A stretch of DNA of 64,000 nt from Promicromonospora umidemergens (GCF_024171995.1 NZ_JAMTCT010000015.1:1-64000), one strand, 5' to 3'. Positions 34,478 through 43,954 are shown, counted from the first letter of the stretch. The notes: a model not told the origin generated them from the sequence alone. Made by a program: numbers and translations.

Positions 34478-35685
34478 CGCAGACCGACGCGCGGACCGGC
34501 ATCGAGGTTGACCCGACGTTGAGCTCCGAAGCCTTGCGCGAGCGGATGATCGCCGAGCTCATCGAGTCCGGCTTTCTCACGGACCCGGCGATCGAGGCGG
34601 CGTTCCGTGCCGTGCCGCGCGAGGTGTTCGCGCCGGCTGACACTCCGGCAGAGCTGCCGTACGCGATCCACGATGCCTTGCGGACGCGGTTCGCAGACGA
34701 CGGCAAGGCCTTGTCCTCGTTGTCCGCGCCAGTGATGCACGCGGGCAACCTGGCCCAAGCCAAGGTCCAGGCAGGTCAGCGAGTGCTGGAGATCGGGTCC
34801 GGAGGCCCGAACGCCGCCATGCTCGCCCACCTCGTCGGCTCCAAGGGCACGGTCGTGAGCGTCGACATCGACGAAGGAGTCACCGCCCGCACCCGCGCCG
34901 GCCTCGAACAACTCGGCCTGGCCGACCGCGTCGAGGTGGTCACTGCCGACGCCGCTGAGCATCTTGGTCGTGGTGTGTTCGACCGGATCATGGTCACCGT
35001 CTCACCCTGGTCCTTGCCCCAGACGTGGGTCGACCAGCTCGCGCCCGACGGGATCTTGGTCGTCCCGCTCCAGATAGCACCAGGGCTGCAGCGCATCATC
35101 GGGTTCCGCAAGCAGGACGGGCGACTGATCTCGGAGTCCACCGTGCCGGGCGGCTTCGTCCCGCTGCAGGGCGCGGGGTTGTTCAACCCGCCGTCCGTCC
35201 AGCTGACCGGCCCGTCGGGGAAGCCCGTCACGTTCAAGTTCGCCAGTGAAATTCCCGGGGAGTTCGGGGTATCGGACCGCGTCCTGGCGTCCGACCCGGT
35301 CGAGGCCTGGTCCGGCGTGATCTACAAGAACCGCACCATCTGGCTCGACCTGCTCACCTATCTCCTGGTCCAACCGGGCGCCTGTGCGATGGAGGCCGAA
35401 GAGGCTGCAGACCGTGGCTCGGACATGTCGTTCTATCCGGCCCTCGTCGACGGGGAATCGTTCGCTGCCCTGCACCGTCGCCCCGCCACCGAGACCCCAG
35501 ACCTGTCGTGGCCGACGACGACCGGACCGCACATCGAACTCGTCCACGGCTTCGAGCACTCGATCGTTCGTGTCCGCAGGGGAGCAACTGCGCCTTTACC
35601 GGCGCCGCTCCCCCGCGCGTTCTTGAAGCAGGACACCTGTACAGCTACGCCCAGCTCGGGGAGCACTTCGAGCACGGTGGATTGA
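34474..35685 (+). CDS. FxLD-type (PCMT-like) methyltransferase, chimeric 3' end
   Basis: 403 residues from ATG 34474. The N-terminal part is a protein-isoaspartate-methyltransferase-like Rossmann domain (LEIGSGGPNAAMLAHLVG, then VSVDIDEGVTARTRAGLE). Actinobacterial FxLD-type versions accompany lanthipeptide-like clusters; no precursor peptide is seen here. Around 35585 the natural C-terminus (HGFEHSIVRVRRG) gives way to an out-of-frame stretch that encodes an HNH-endonuclease piece in another frame. The last 30 or so residues are therefore artefactual. A partial second copy lies at 50483-50942. Confidence 0.65.
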   Translation: MTQTDARTGIEVDPTLSSEALRERMIAELIESGFLTDPAIEAAFRAVPREVFAPADTPAELPYAIHDALRTRFADDGKALSSLSAPVMHAGNLAQAKVQAGQRVLEIGSGGPNAAMLAHLVGSKGTVVSVDIDEGVTARTRAGLEQLGLADRVEVVTADAAEHLGRGVFDRIMVTVSPWSLPQTWVDQLAPDGILVVPLQIAPGLQRIIGFRKQDGRLISESTVPGGFVPLQGAGLFNPPSVQLTGPSGKPVTFKFASEIPGEFGVSDRVLASDPVEAWSGVIYKNRTIWLDLLTYLLVQPGACAMEAEEAADRGSDMSFYPALVDGESFAALHRRPATETPDLSWPTTTGPHIELVHGFEHSIVRVRRGATAPLPAPLPRAFLKQDTCTATPSSGSTSSTVD

Positions 35686-35903
35686 TGCTACGCAGGGACA
35701 TCCATCGGCTCTTCGACGACGGCCTGCTCTCGGTGAACCCCATGAGGCTCCGGATCGACGTCGCCTCCGACCTGGACGAATACCCCCAGTACGCCAACCT
35801 CCACGACCAACTGCTCACGACGCAGCTCCGAACCGAGCAGATCAAGTGGCTCGACAGCCACTGGCACGAACATCGTGAGCCGTCCCGGCTCGATCGAACC
35901 TGA
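35586..35903 (+). pseudogene. HNH endonuclease C-terminal fragment
   Basis: In the frame +1 relative to the methyltransferase: CAFTGAAPPRVLEAGHLYSYAQ, then GLMLRRDIHRLFDDGLLSVN and WLDSHWHEHR. This is the well-known C-terminal HNH module of actinobacterial endonucleases (C-x-H-x-H chain). It has no start of its own and is joined to the methyltransferase tail by a rearrangement. Nuclease activity is unlikely unless a ribosome re-initiates. Confidence 0.6.
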
Positions 35904-36065
35904 CCGCGGTTGGTCAAGGCTTCCATCCTCGACGTCTAAATCACGTGGTGTGGCGCCATCCCACATGGCACCCTCGGCGACATCTAGCTGCTCGCGCTCT
36001 CGCCGAGTGCTGGAGTCGAGAGGACCAGGCGCTCCGGCGCCACGAACGTCCACCAGGAGGCACAC

Positions 36066-36659
36066 ATGTCGGCCGTCGACCTACGCGAGCCGGTGCCAGC
36101 CGAGCTGCGCACCAACGAGTTCGTCCTGCGCCCTATCACCGCCGACGACGCCGCGATGGATCACGCCGCCGTCATGGAGACGCGCGAACATCTCCGGCTG
36201 TGGGAGCAGTCGTCCTGGCCGGACGACGACTTCACCGTCGAGGCGAACCGCGCGGACCTCGTCGACCTCGAACAACGCCACGCTGCGGGCCGCGCCTACA
36301 CGTACACCGTGCAGGACCCAGTCGGTACCGAGTGCTTGGGCTGCGTCTACGTCTTCCCCACGCACGCCACCTTCCTCGCCAAGGCGACGGTGACGCCGCT
36401 CTGCGACGACGCCTGGGCAGATGTGCAGGCCGTCGTCTACTTCTGGGTGCGCCGGTCACGCATGGAGACCGGCTTGGACGAACGCCTGCTCGCTGCGCTG
36501 CGCGCCTGGTTCACCGAGGCATGGAACCTGGAGCACAAGGTCTTCGTCACCAACGAACAGTTCACGCAGCAGGTCGACCTCATCCAGCGCACCGACCTGG
36601 TGTGCAAGTTCGAGCTGGTCGAACCCGGCAAGAACGGCACCTACCTCGTATACGGCTGA
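36066..36659 (+). CDS. GNAT acetyltransferase
   Basis: 197 residues from ATG 36066 (AGGAGG about six bases upstream). NEFVLRPITADDAAMDHAAV opens the GNAT domain. The core is more divergent than the two genes upstream, with TECLGCVYVFPT and a C-terminal WNLEHKVFVTNEQFTQQ. Not coupled to its neighbours. A hairpin follows at 36672. Confidence 0.65.
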   Translation: MSAVDLREPVPAELRTNEFVLRPITADDAAMDHAAVMETREHLRLWEQSSWPDDDFTVEANRADLVDLEQRHAAGRAYTYTVQDPVGTECLGCVYVFPTHATFLAKATVTPLCDDAWADVQAVVYFWVRRSRMETGLDERLLAALRAWFTEAWNLEHKVFVTNEQFTQQVDLIQRTDLVCKFELVEPGKNGTYLVYG

Positions 36660-36671
36660 GACCCACTAAGC

Positions 36672-36692
36672 CGCTGTCACCGTGTGGCAGCG
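36672..36692 (+). terminator. Hairpin after the GNAT gene
   Basis: CGCTGTCAC-CGT-GTGGCAGCG forms a 9-bp stem with one G-T pair and a 3-nt loop, starting 13 nt after the GNAT stop. Likely terminator. Confidence 0.45.
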
Positions 36693-36776
36693 CACAGACT
36701 CCCCCAGACTTGCCGGCGTCCCGTCAATTCAGGACGGCACCTCACACAACCCGATGGGAACTGCCCCAGGAACGGT

Positions 36777-37053
36777 TGACACGTCTTCTTTGATGAGTCA
36801 GGCCGCGAGGGCCAGGGTCTGGTCAGCGGGCCGAGTCCCCCGAGTGTGACCACCAGGCGGGCTCCGTCTGCAGCAGGAAGTCCAGACCCTGGGCGATCTC
36901 GCGAGGGTCGTCCGGCACGACCGCGGTTCGGACCACGCTCGCCCCACGACCGGAGGCCTGGCGGCACACCCACCCGCTGTTGCTGTCCGTCGTCGACCCG
37001 TCCAGGATCTCGTCTCCTACCACCAGCAGAGCGACCCTCATGTGTTCTGTCAT
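36777..37053 (-). pseudogene. CinA/MoaB-like (molybdopterin-binding) remnant
   Basis: MTEHMRVALLVVGDEILDGSTTDSN, then VVRTAVVPDDPREIAQGLDFLL, matches the molybdopterin-binding (MoaB/CinA) N-terminal domain. After about 76 residues the expected LVVTLGGLGPLT lies in another frame (near 36850), and the gene then ends. Frameshifted and truncated. Confidence 0.5.
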
Positions 37054-37059
37054 CTCGCA

Positions 37060-37316
37060 GTGCTGTCATGATCGCGACAACCGCGACGGCCAAGGAAGCA
37101 ATGGCGAGCCCGAGTGACGCCCACTGCATCGTCTTGAGTTTTTTCCTGGATCTTGATGTCGTACGACAGGCTCGCGAGCTCAAGAATCGTGGTCGAGTGT
37201 TCGCCGATCTCGTCGACTCCCTCGCGCATCGCACCGAGGACAGTCTCTAACAGCCCGAGGTAGTAGTCGTCGATATGGCGGTCCAGGTGGGCATACAGGC
37301 CAGCATGACGTGGGCT
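37060..37316 (-). pseudogene. Frameshifted 3' end of a helical, membrane-anchored protein
   Basis: One minus-strand frame reads IDDYYLGLLETVLGAMREGV, then LELASLSYDIKIQEK. The continuation MQWASLGLAIASLAVAVVAI is in the next frame, giving a C-terminal membrane helix. The 5' part is missing. It looks like the end of a membrane-associated cytoplasmic protein; origin unknown. Confidence 0.4.
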
Positions 37317-37411
37317 GGTTGTCTGGCTACGGAGTTGAGTTCCAGCAGCGTTTGGAGATGAGTTCGAGCAGCGGTCGCGCGCGATGCCGTGTGCAGCGGA
37401 TGGAATGGAGA

Positions 37412-37885
37412 TGGCCGCAGAGTCTCGGGCACAGTTGTTCGTAGCGATCCGGTGGGACTACCGCGCGGGTGCGTCCCAAGCGTTATCTGGAACGTATGTA
37501 CGGCGTCTCGTTCCACACGATCAGGGCCTTGCTGGACTCGGCGTTTCCACGGCCCAGACGCCCGTTGCCGGACCGCGGTTCGCGACTGGACGAGTTCAAG
37601 TCGCTGATCGACGAGTGGCTGCGGGCGGAAGGCTCGGCCCAAGCAGCGGCACACGGCCAAGCGGATCTTCGACGGCGGCGCACGAGCACGACGCGGATGT
37701 CTCGTACTTCATCGTCAAGAAGTACGTCGCGATGCATCGTGAGGAGATCCGTATCGAGGCGGGGCCGGGAGCTCGCGCGCACGTTCATCCCGCAGAGCCA
37801 CGTGCCCGACGCGGAGGCCGAGGTCGACTTCGGTGACGTCACGACCGAGCTGACCTGGCACGAACGGCGTTCAAGCTGGGCGTAG
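37412..37885 (+). pseudogene. IS21-family transposase (IstA) fragment
   Basis: Pieces of IstA in at least two frames: RAQLFVAIRWDYRAGAS, then KRYLERMYGVSFHTIRALLD, then RIFDGGAHEHDADVSYFIVKKYV, and ARTFIPQSHVPDAEAEVDFGD. The DDE domain is not reached intact. Several frameshifts; a dead IS copy. Confidence 0.6.
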
Positions 37886-37998
37886 GCCTCTCCAGATGTG
37901 CCAAGAGCCTCGACACAGCCCGGGACGGGACCATCATCCATCCGCTATGGCGCAAGCCCGGACCGAGCGATACTCGTGAGGCGACCTGCTCCTACCCT

Positions 37999-38343
37999 TC
38001 AGCTGGCCGCAAGCCAGACGGCGCCACCGATCATGGTCAGCAGCACAGCGACCACCAACCAGAATCTCGTGCTCTCGTACCAGCGCAACCTTCGATAATA
38101 AAACAGGTTGCCGTTGACGTTCTGGACATAGCCCCTGTCCTCGATGTGCTTCGCGTGCTCTTCCTCTTCCTTCCGCGTGCGGCCTTCTTTCTCGATGGCC
38201 CGCATCCCGGCCCACTCCGCCTCGGTAAAGTACTCGAAATCCGCCGCTGCGGATGACCTGGCATCCCGACCAGACTCATCGGGGCCCGGGACGCCGAACA
38301 ACGACAGTCTTCGCAGCCTGGCTTCCTCGGTGTCATCTGCCAT
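37999..38343 (-). CDS. Small C-tail-anchored membrane protein
   Basis: 114 residues from ATG 38343. A charged N-terminus with two helices (FEYFTEAEWAGMRAIEKEGR, then KEEEEHAKHIEDRG) is followed by LFYYRRLRWYESTRFWLVV, leading into a single membrane helix ending AVWLAAS. Family not known. It lies between IS21 and ISAs1 debris. Confidence 0.5.
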   Translation of the reverse strand: MADDTEEARLRRLSLFGVPGPDESGRDARSSAAADFEYFTEAEWAGMRAIEKEGRTRKEEEEHAKHIEDRGYVQNVNGNLFYYRRLRWYESTRFWLVVAVLLTMIGGAVWLAAS

Positions 38344-38572
38344 CTCGGAATTATCGCTAGGGACTGCTCTCCAGGGGAAGACCCCCCATCTCAACAATGT
38401 GCCCTCTGGGACCGTAGCCAGGGCGACGACAAGGTCGTGGCTATAGGAGCGGCGTAGGGCCTGCTGCCTAGCGTCCTTGCAGCTGAGACGAGGTGCGAGG
38501 GCGTGTCCGGGTTCGAGTTGGATCGGTAGTTCTCACACTGCCCGGTCTGCCTCGAAGGAACACGCTTTCGCG

Positions 38573-38930
38573 ATGTCATCGTCTCGTCTTCTTGCCCCTG
38601 CGTCCAAGCCCGTCTCACGTGAGGCGCACTTGCTCGCCCTGTTGGAGGGCGCGCCTGACCCGCGAGCGTTGGGGGGTCGGCGGCACTCGGTGGCCGGCCA
38701 GGTCGCGGTCGCGGTGTGTGCGGTGATGACCAACCCGCAAGGCTTTACTGCGATCGCGCAGTGGGCTGCTGATGCGGGCAAGCGACGCCTGGCCCGCCTG
38801 GGGATGAGTCGTGGTGCTGCCGGTGAATCCACGTTCCGGCGTGTGTTCGCCATGCTCGACACCGCGACCCTGGACCGTGCGCTCGGTGCTCCCGCGCAGG
38901 ACGAGGACCTCGGTGTCCCATTTCCTCCAC
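38573..38930 (+). pseudogene. ISAs1-like transposase N-terminal fragment
   Basis: From ATG 38573: LLALLEGAPDPRALGGRRHS, then VAVAVCAVMTNPQGFTAIAQ, and GMSRGAAGESTFRRVFAMLD, as in ISAs1-family transposases. The frame ends where the immunity-gene duplication begins at about 38934; the DDE domain is missing. Confidence 0.6.
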
Positions 38931-38933
38931 CGT

Positions 38934-39800
38934 GGAGCCCATCCCGTTACGGACACAAACGATTAATGACCTGGCCGCTACTCCACGAAGATGTACTCGG
39001 AACCGCCGTCCTCGAAACGATGGGCCGCCGTCAAGGTGCCGTGAGCAACGCGGACAATGTGCCGATGCGGCTGTCCGAATCGAACTCGACATGCAGGAAG
39101 TGGTCGTTCGCCTCGTACCTGACAAAATTGGGACCGACGCGTTCTGGCACTCCAAAGAAATCTGCAACCTCACCACGAGTCGCTGTGGGAGACAATCCGT
39201 CGATCAAGGCAGAAGGCCTCGGGTACAGGCCGTAACCGTGATCTTCTTCTTCGGGCTGTGTTCGCACGATGACCGCCGACAGGATGTCGTCCTTGAAGAG
39301 GATGTCGGTTCCAGCCGCTACGAAGGTGTAGTAGGTCGACCGACCGTTACCCAAGTCAAACTCTTCGATCGTCATGTCGGGACCGACCAGGACGAACGCC
39401 TTGAGGATCCGGTCGTCGCCGCGCCGCAGGCCCAGCACGTCCAGCATCACGGCCATCTCACCGATGACGGTCTCCACTAGATCCCTCGCTTCTTGTTGAG
39501 CTCGCGCAGTTCGTCGAACGCCTTGGCCACTGCCTCAGGCGAATATCCCTCGTTGATCATGTTCTGACTCTGTGTAGCGTAATCCCGCTCGGCGGCCACA
39601 CCGAGATCAGTCGCATCTGCTTCGATCCGCGTCTGACTGTTCCTGCCTTTGTAGGTGTCGCCCTTGGCGTGGACTTCCTTTGGCAATTCGATCGCGTTAC
39701 CTTGCTCGTGAATTTCTCGAATTTCGTGCGGCTTCAGGTCACGACCAAGCTCGATCTCCTTGGCCCTTTGCAATGCGGCCGACGACGGAATGTGATCGTG
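38934..39800. repeat. Duplicated toxin-tip/immunity segment, copy 1
   Basis: Pairs with 50935-51880. From the shared string CCGTTACGGACAC (about 38944 and 50943) through the immunity gene and toxin tip. Direct orientation, about 12 kb apart. Confidence 0.65.
39031..39477 (-). CDS. Immunity protein of the polymorphic toxin (copy 1)
   Basis: 148 residues from GTG 39477, whose G is shared with the toxin's TAG. MAVMLDVLGLRRGDDRILKA, then FGVPERVGPNFVRYEANDHF and a C-terminal ...TLSALLTAP. It is closely similar to the product of the 51032-51478 gene (matching LRYEAND, FGVPERT and TATR). Position directly after the toxin tip and 1-nt overlap are the classic layout of a cognate immunity gene. Family name unknown to me. 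Confidence 0.7.
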   Translation of the reverse strand: METVIGEMAVMLDVLGLRRGDDRILKAFVLVGPDMTIEEFDLGNGRSTYYTFVAAGTDILFKDDILSAVIVRTQPEEEDHGYGLYPRPSALIDGLSPTATRGEVADFFGVPERVGPNFVRYEANDHFLHVEFDSDSRIGTLSALLTAP

Positions 39801-41246
39801 CTCCATGCCGTCGCCGACCTTCGCACGTTTCTTGAGATCTTTGTACGTTCCGACATCGAGGGCTTTAACATGGTCGCTGTTGTGAACGAGCACAACGTGT
39901 GCACCAACCCGCACATAGTAGTTGTGGTGGGTCTCGACGTGGAAGTTGTAGACCATCTCCGCGTCAGCTTCGGTCCGCTGCTCGGTGTCGGTGGCCTCGA
40001 CCGGGACCGTCGTACCCTCCGGGGTGACCAGAAGGTCGCCGACCCTCAGGAACGCGGCGTCCAGCCAGCCGCGGCCCTGGACCATGAACGGATGCTCCGC
40101 GGTGGTGGAGACCCGCTCACCATCGATCGTCAGGTGGAACAGCTCGGTTGAGGTGCGGACGAACGTCTCGACGACCAGCTGCAGCTCATCCCGGCCGGTC
40201 TCGAGGTCACGGGCCCAGACCTTGTCCCCGACCCGGATCTCCTCGATCGCCCTGGGCCCGTCTGGAGTATGGATCAGGGTCCCGGCCACGAAGCACTTCC
40301 CGAACCCGAACTTGCACCACCCCTTGCTCATCGCCTGCCGGAACCCGCCCGACTTCGCGATGGTCTTCGACAACCCCATCGCGGCCTTCGCAGCACCACC
40401 CAGACCGATCAACGACAACGCCGCGCCGGCGATCGCGATCCCGGCCTCCGCCCAGGAGCGTTCACCCGTGGCCGCGAGGGTGATGTTCGCGACCGCGCTG
40501 ACGATCGCCGCGACTGCCGCGATGACGATCAGCACTCCCGCCAGGGCGGTGCCGACCACAGGGATGAACGCGACGATGATCGCGAGGATCCCCGCGATCG
40601 TGGAGATCATGTCGGCGATGTCCGCGATCGCGGCGACGAGCTTGGAACCCCAGTTGTCCCACCAGCCGTCGTTCAGATCATCATTGCTGGTGATCTCCTC
40701 GATCTGATCGATCGCGGAGTTCGCGGCAGTGTCCCGGTCGGATACCGCGGTCTCGATCGCGCTCTTCGCGGACGAGATCACGCCGGCGGCCTGGTCGGCG
40801 TCCCCGCCGGCCTGCTCCGCCTTCTGCTCGTACTCCTGCTTCTCGGTCTCGTCCTTCGCCGAGTCGGCCAGGTCCTGCCATCGGTCCTTCGACCCCCGCG
40901 CTGAGTCCGCAGCATCCTGCGCATCCCTGGCCCGGTCCAACGCCGCAAGCGTCTCCGACTGCACGCGTTCGAGCGACGACGCGTATCCGGCCAGGGCGTC
41001 ACCGGCGGCGACGTACCGGGAATGGGCCTTACGGATCTCGCTGATGGTGTCTTCCTTGGCATCCATCAACGAATCAACGGCATTCGAGACCGTGCCGTCC
41101 ACATCCAGCCGGCTCATCGAGGACGCCGCGTTGTCGATCGACCGGGCAACCTCTTGGTACTCCTGCCCGCCCGAAAGCACCAGCACTGGATCACCTGGCG
41201 TCGGATCCGCATCCAGCCCTACCGGCGACCAATCAGACGGCCTCAT
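39477..41246 (-). CDS. Polymorphic toxin: T7SS-signal, TM, HINT, HNH-like tip
   Basis: 589 residues from ATG 41246 (GGAGGGGG upstream). N-terminal about 1-110 fits the T7SS-secreted-protein signal domain (RPSDWSPVGLDADPTPGDP, then VQSETLAALDRARDA), followed by coiled coil. Membrane helices (IADMISTIAGILAIIVAFIP, then VLIVIAAVAAIVSAV) lie about 210-265. A HINT pretoxin domain follows: CFVAGTLIHTPDG, then VGDKVWARD, and ending HHNYYVRVGAHVVLVHN. The last 130 residues are the toxin tip, with MEHDHIPS, HEIREIHEQG and LPKEVHAKGDTYKG, an HNH-like nuclease pattern. Probably exported by a type VII-like route. The tip recurs as an orphan at 51448-51924. Confidence 0.75.
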   Translation of the reverse strand: MRPSDWSPVGLDADPTPGDPVLVLSGGQEYQEVARSIDNAASSMSRLDVDGTVSNAVDSLMDAKEDTISEIRKAHSRYVAAGDALAGYASSLERVQSETLAALDRARDAQDAADSARGSKDRWQDLADSAKDETEKQEYEQKAEQAGGDADQAAGVISSAKSAIETAVSDRDTAANSAIDQIEEITSNDDLNDGWWDNWGSKLVAAIADIADMISTIAGILAIIVAFIPVVGTALAGVLIVIAAVAAIVSAVANITLAATGERSWAEAGIAIAGAALSLIGLGGAAKAAMGLSKTIAKSGGFRQAMSKGWCKFGFGKCFVAGTLIHTPDGPRAIEEIRVGDKVWARDLETGRDELQLVVETFVRTSTELFHLTIDGERVSTTAEHPFMVQGRGWLDAAFLRVGDLLVTPEGTTVPVEATDTEQRTEADAEMVYNFHVETHHNYYVRVGAHVVLVHNSDHVKALDVGTYKDLKKRAKVGDGMEHDHIPSSAALQRAKEIELGRDLKPHEIREIHEQGNAIELPKEVHAKGDTYKGRNSQTRIEADATDLGVAAERDYATQSQNMINEGYSPEAVAKAFDELRELNKKRGI

Positions 41247-41593
41247 CAAGGACCCCCTCCCCCCATTTGCCCGACATGAAAGCTTTCTCCGCAATGTGGC
41301 AAATGGTAGGCAAGGAAGCATCGGTCCAGCAATGAAAGTTCCGCGACCTGGTCGATCGACCTGCAACCATGCCGGGAGAACTGCAGCCGACGCCCGACGC
41401 GCTGGCCCCGTTCATGGAACGGTCTCCCCCCTACGGCCCGCGGCACCAGTCGTGGTAGCGGGCCAGCCCCCGGCTGGGCGCTACATGGACCCTGACTTAC
41501 CCCTACATGGCCCCAGCTCTCGACGATCTGGAACGTCGCCTTCTTCAGGTCATCGACCTTGTCGCTTCCACTGATCCGGAGAACGCGCGTCCA
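41247..41593. other. Intergenic upstream of the toxin gene
   Basis: No gene is supported. A minus-strand frame at 41400-41590 reads DDLKKATFQIVESWGHVG and may be a remnant, but lacks start and end signals. Toxin-gene promoter presumably here. Confidence 0.35.
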
Positions 41594-41980
41594 TCAGGTC
41601 TCGTCGACCGGCTGACGGCGCCAGAACGTGGGACGCCACCAGTACAGGCTGGTGTCGTCCTTCGGCCACGGACGTTCGGAGACGCCCCTGGGCTCGAACG
41701 AGTCGATCATCAGATCGATCGCGCGCCAGTCTGCATCGAGCGGCTCGTCGTCGGTCGGCTGGTGCACCAAACGGATGAACCGGGGCTCCATCGCGCCCAG
41801 CTTCGCGTACAGCTGCTGCGCTTCGATCAGGGACGGGCCGTTCGCCCCGCCCGTCCGGTCGGGCCAGCGCAACTGGATCGCGTCGTCCTCCCAGAAGCAG
41901 ATCCCGCAGATCGCGTGCGACCCCGGCGGGTCGTCGAACACCAGATGCCCACAGCACGAGCACGGGAACCGGGCGCTCAT
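41594..41980 (-). CDS. CPCC-type cysteine-rich protein
   Basis: 128 residues from ATG 41980. MSARFPCSCCGHLVFDDPPGSHAICGICFWEDD matches the CPCC family (Cys-rich, probable zinc binding), here CSCC. C-terminal DTSLYWWRPTFWRRQP. It overlaps the upstream gene by 4 nt. CPCC genes are common among toxin-locus immunity genes. Confidence 0.6.
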   Translation of the reverse strand: MSARFPCSCCGHLVFDDPPGSHAICGICFWEDDAIQLRWPDRTGGANGPSLIEAQQLYAKLGAMEPRFIRLVHQPTDDEPLDADWRAIDLMIDSFEPRGVSERPWPKDDTSLYWWRPTFWRRQPVDET

Positions 41981-42318
41981 CGGTACTCCGCGACGACGTC
42001 GATCGTTCCGACGATATTCGCGTTGAGCTCGTTCAGGTCCTCGGCCGGAATCCAGTACTCCAGGATCGTCGCCCCGCCGACCTGCTGGACCTCGTACCGG
42101 TCCAGGAACTCCTTGCGCACCTCGAACCGCGTCACGAACCCGGCGCCGGAGTGCTTGACGTTCCAGTCCCGGGCGATCCGCGTCGCGTAGTCCTCGTTCA
42201 GCACCGGGTAGAAGATCGGCTGGTCGGTCAGGCGCGGCGGCCACGCACGCCACCCCGCGGCCTCGACCAGGGCCAGCTCCTTCGGACCCGTCGGCCGCCA
42301 CAACGTCACCGTCTCCAT
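41977..42318 (-). CDS. Crystallin-J1-like/immunity-type protein
   Basis: 113 residues from ATG 42318 (AAAGG nine bases upstream). METVTLWRPTGPKELALVEA, then PPRLTDQPIFYPVLNEDYA and EVQQVGGATILEYWIPAEDL. Homologues are often annotated ADP-ribosylation/crystallin J1 and occur as orphan immunity genes in actinobacterial toxin loci. The CPCC gene follows by 4-nt overlap. Confidence 0.55.
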   Translation of the reverse strand: METVTLWRPTGPKELALVEAAGWRAWPPRLTDQPIFYPVLNEDYATRIARDWNVKHSGAGFVTRFEVRKEFLDRYEVQQVGGATILEYWIPAEDLNELNANIVGTIDVVAEYR

Positions 42319-42511
42319 GTCGCGCATCCTTTCAGGCCTCTGCGGCGGCAGTCACGGTCATTGCAACGGCCCGGTGCGAACCGATCGGCGGACGGTGGTG
42401 CCAGATTGGGCAGGGCCATATGTCCTGCCCAGACGCTCCAGCACCAGCCGCGGCTCGGCAGTGAGCCCGGCCTGGTTATTCGTTCGTCCGCCGCTCTTGG
42501 TCGTTGACATC

Positions 42512-43954
42512 ATGTGCGGCGTGCTAGCTACCGCCGAGATCGCCGACCGTCTCTCAGACGGCGCCGCTGCCGTGCTCTCACGTGCACCGGGTCCGCTAGC
42601 GGAGATCGAAGACTGGCTGCTGCTCGCGTCGGCGCGTGAACTGCTTCGGATCGACCGTACGGCACGGTTCTGGCGGCACCGCGACGCGCTGGGATCGGCC
42701 GGCCTCTGGGAGGGCGGAGCACTCGGAACGTCCGGCCACCTCGGAGCTTCCCTCGCGAGCATGCACGGCGACGGCCGAGTCCGGGAAGCCGCCGTCGGCA
42801 TCCTCTCGCGGACCGATGCCCCGCTGGCTGACCGCATGCTCTCCGTCCGCCTCACTGATCACGTGTGGCCCGTCCGAGAGGCAGCCACCAGGGCTGTGCT
42901 CCGCAGGACGTCACTGACCCAGGCGGACCAGATCGTGCCCGTGCTGCACCTCATCGAGGGACGCACACGAGGCGCCGAGGTCCTGCCCCTCTACCTGCAC
43001 GCGATCGCTGGGGTTCACGGAGAAGCCGCACTGTGGTCGCGCCTGCGCGGCTCGACGACACCCGCAGTCCGGCGCACGGCCTTCCGGCACAGTCTGACCA
43101 ACGAGCTGCTGAGCGTCAGTGACGCCGTCGCCACGCTGCCACTCGAGCATGACCGCATCGTCCAGAGTCTCCTGGCGCACGCCATCGCCGACCGAGCCGC
43201 TCCCGACGTCGTGGCCTCAGCTCTCCTGAGCGACAGGTCGGCCGAGAGCCGTGTGCTCGGCCTTGTCCGCCTGACGGCTGACCTGCTCGACCCCGCAGAC
43301 GTGGAGCGGCTGCTGGTCGATCCTGGTGTCCTGGTCCGGTTGTGGGCACGGCAGCGGTACCAGGAGCAGGGTAGAGACACGCTTTCGGCGTATCAGGATG
43401 TCGCACGCGGTTCGGGTCCCGCGGCTGTGCGTGCCCGTGCCTACCGTGGCCTGGTCGAGGCTGGTGGCACCGTGGACCGGGAGGTGGCGCTCGATCTGGT
43501 CGTCAGCACCGAGCCGCCGCTGAAGAAGGCCGGTCTTCACCTTCTCGCCGGCAGCGCGTTTCCTGCTGACGCCCCACTGTTGTTCGAGGTGCTGCGGACG
43601 GGCACCAACCGTGTCGCGCGGCTCGCGTCCGAGGTTCTCCTCGAGATGCCTGCCGCGTGGTCGGACGCCGACCTGCTCCCGCTGGCGTCGTCTCCGGGCC
43701 CGGACCTCCGACGTCGGGCATGGTGGCTCAAGCGCAACCGCAGCGGCTGGGACCAGACGATCGCGGACCTGGAGATCCTGCTCGACCACGACCCGGTTCT
43801 CGCCGCGCTCGGCCGCAACATCACCATTCCGGAGTTCGCTCAGCCCACCGAGCTACAGCGCGATCAGCTCATGGCCCTGCTCCCGCGGGTATGGCCCGAG
43901 ACCTGGCGCAAGAGTCGCGTCGCGTTCGCCGCCGGGCTGCGAAGCGACGCATGA
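42512..43954 (+). CDS. HEAT-repeat protein
   Basis: 480 residues from ATG 42512. Tandem helical repeats such as GDGRVREAAVGILSRTDAPL, LTDHVWPVREAATRAVLRRT, then VRARAYRGLVEAGGTVDREV, and VLVRLWARQRYQEQGRDT. HEAT proteins are flexible binding scaffolds; partner unknown. The stop overlaps the next ATG (ATGA), so it is co-translated with the following gene. Confidence 0.6.
   Translation: MCGVLATAEIADRLSDGAAAVLSRAPGPLAEIEDWLLLASARELLRIDRTARFWRHRDALGSAGLWEGGALGTSGHLGASLASMHGDGRVREAAVGILSRTDAPLADRMLSVRLTDHVWPVREAATRAVLRRTSLTQADQIVPVLHLIEGRTRGAEVLPLYLHAIAGVHGEAALWSRLRGSTTPAVRRTAFRHSLTNELLSVSDAVATLPLEHDRIVQSLLAHAIADRAAPDVVASALLSDRSAESRVLGLVRLTADLLDPADVERLLVDPGVLVRLWARQRYQEQGRDTLSAYQDVARGSGPAAVRARAYRGLVEAGGTVDREVALDLVVSTEPPLKKAGLHLLAGSAFPADAPLLFEVLRTGTNRVARLASEVLLEMPAAWSDADLLPLASSPGPDLRRRAWWLKRNRSGWDQTIADLEILLDHDPVLAALGRNITIPEFAQPTELQRDQLMALLPRVWPETWRKSRVAFAAGLRSDA

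Noticed and set aside
40269-40904. Plus-strand frame rich in D/R across the toxin gene
   Set aside because: Antisense to the well-supported polymorphic toxin.
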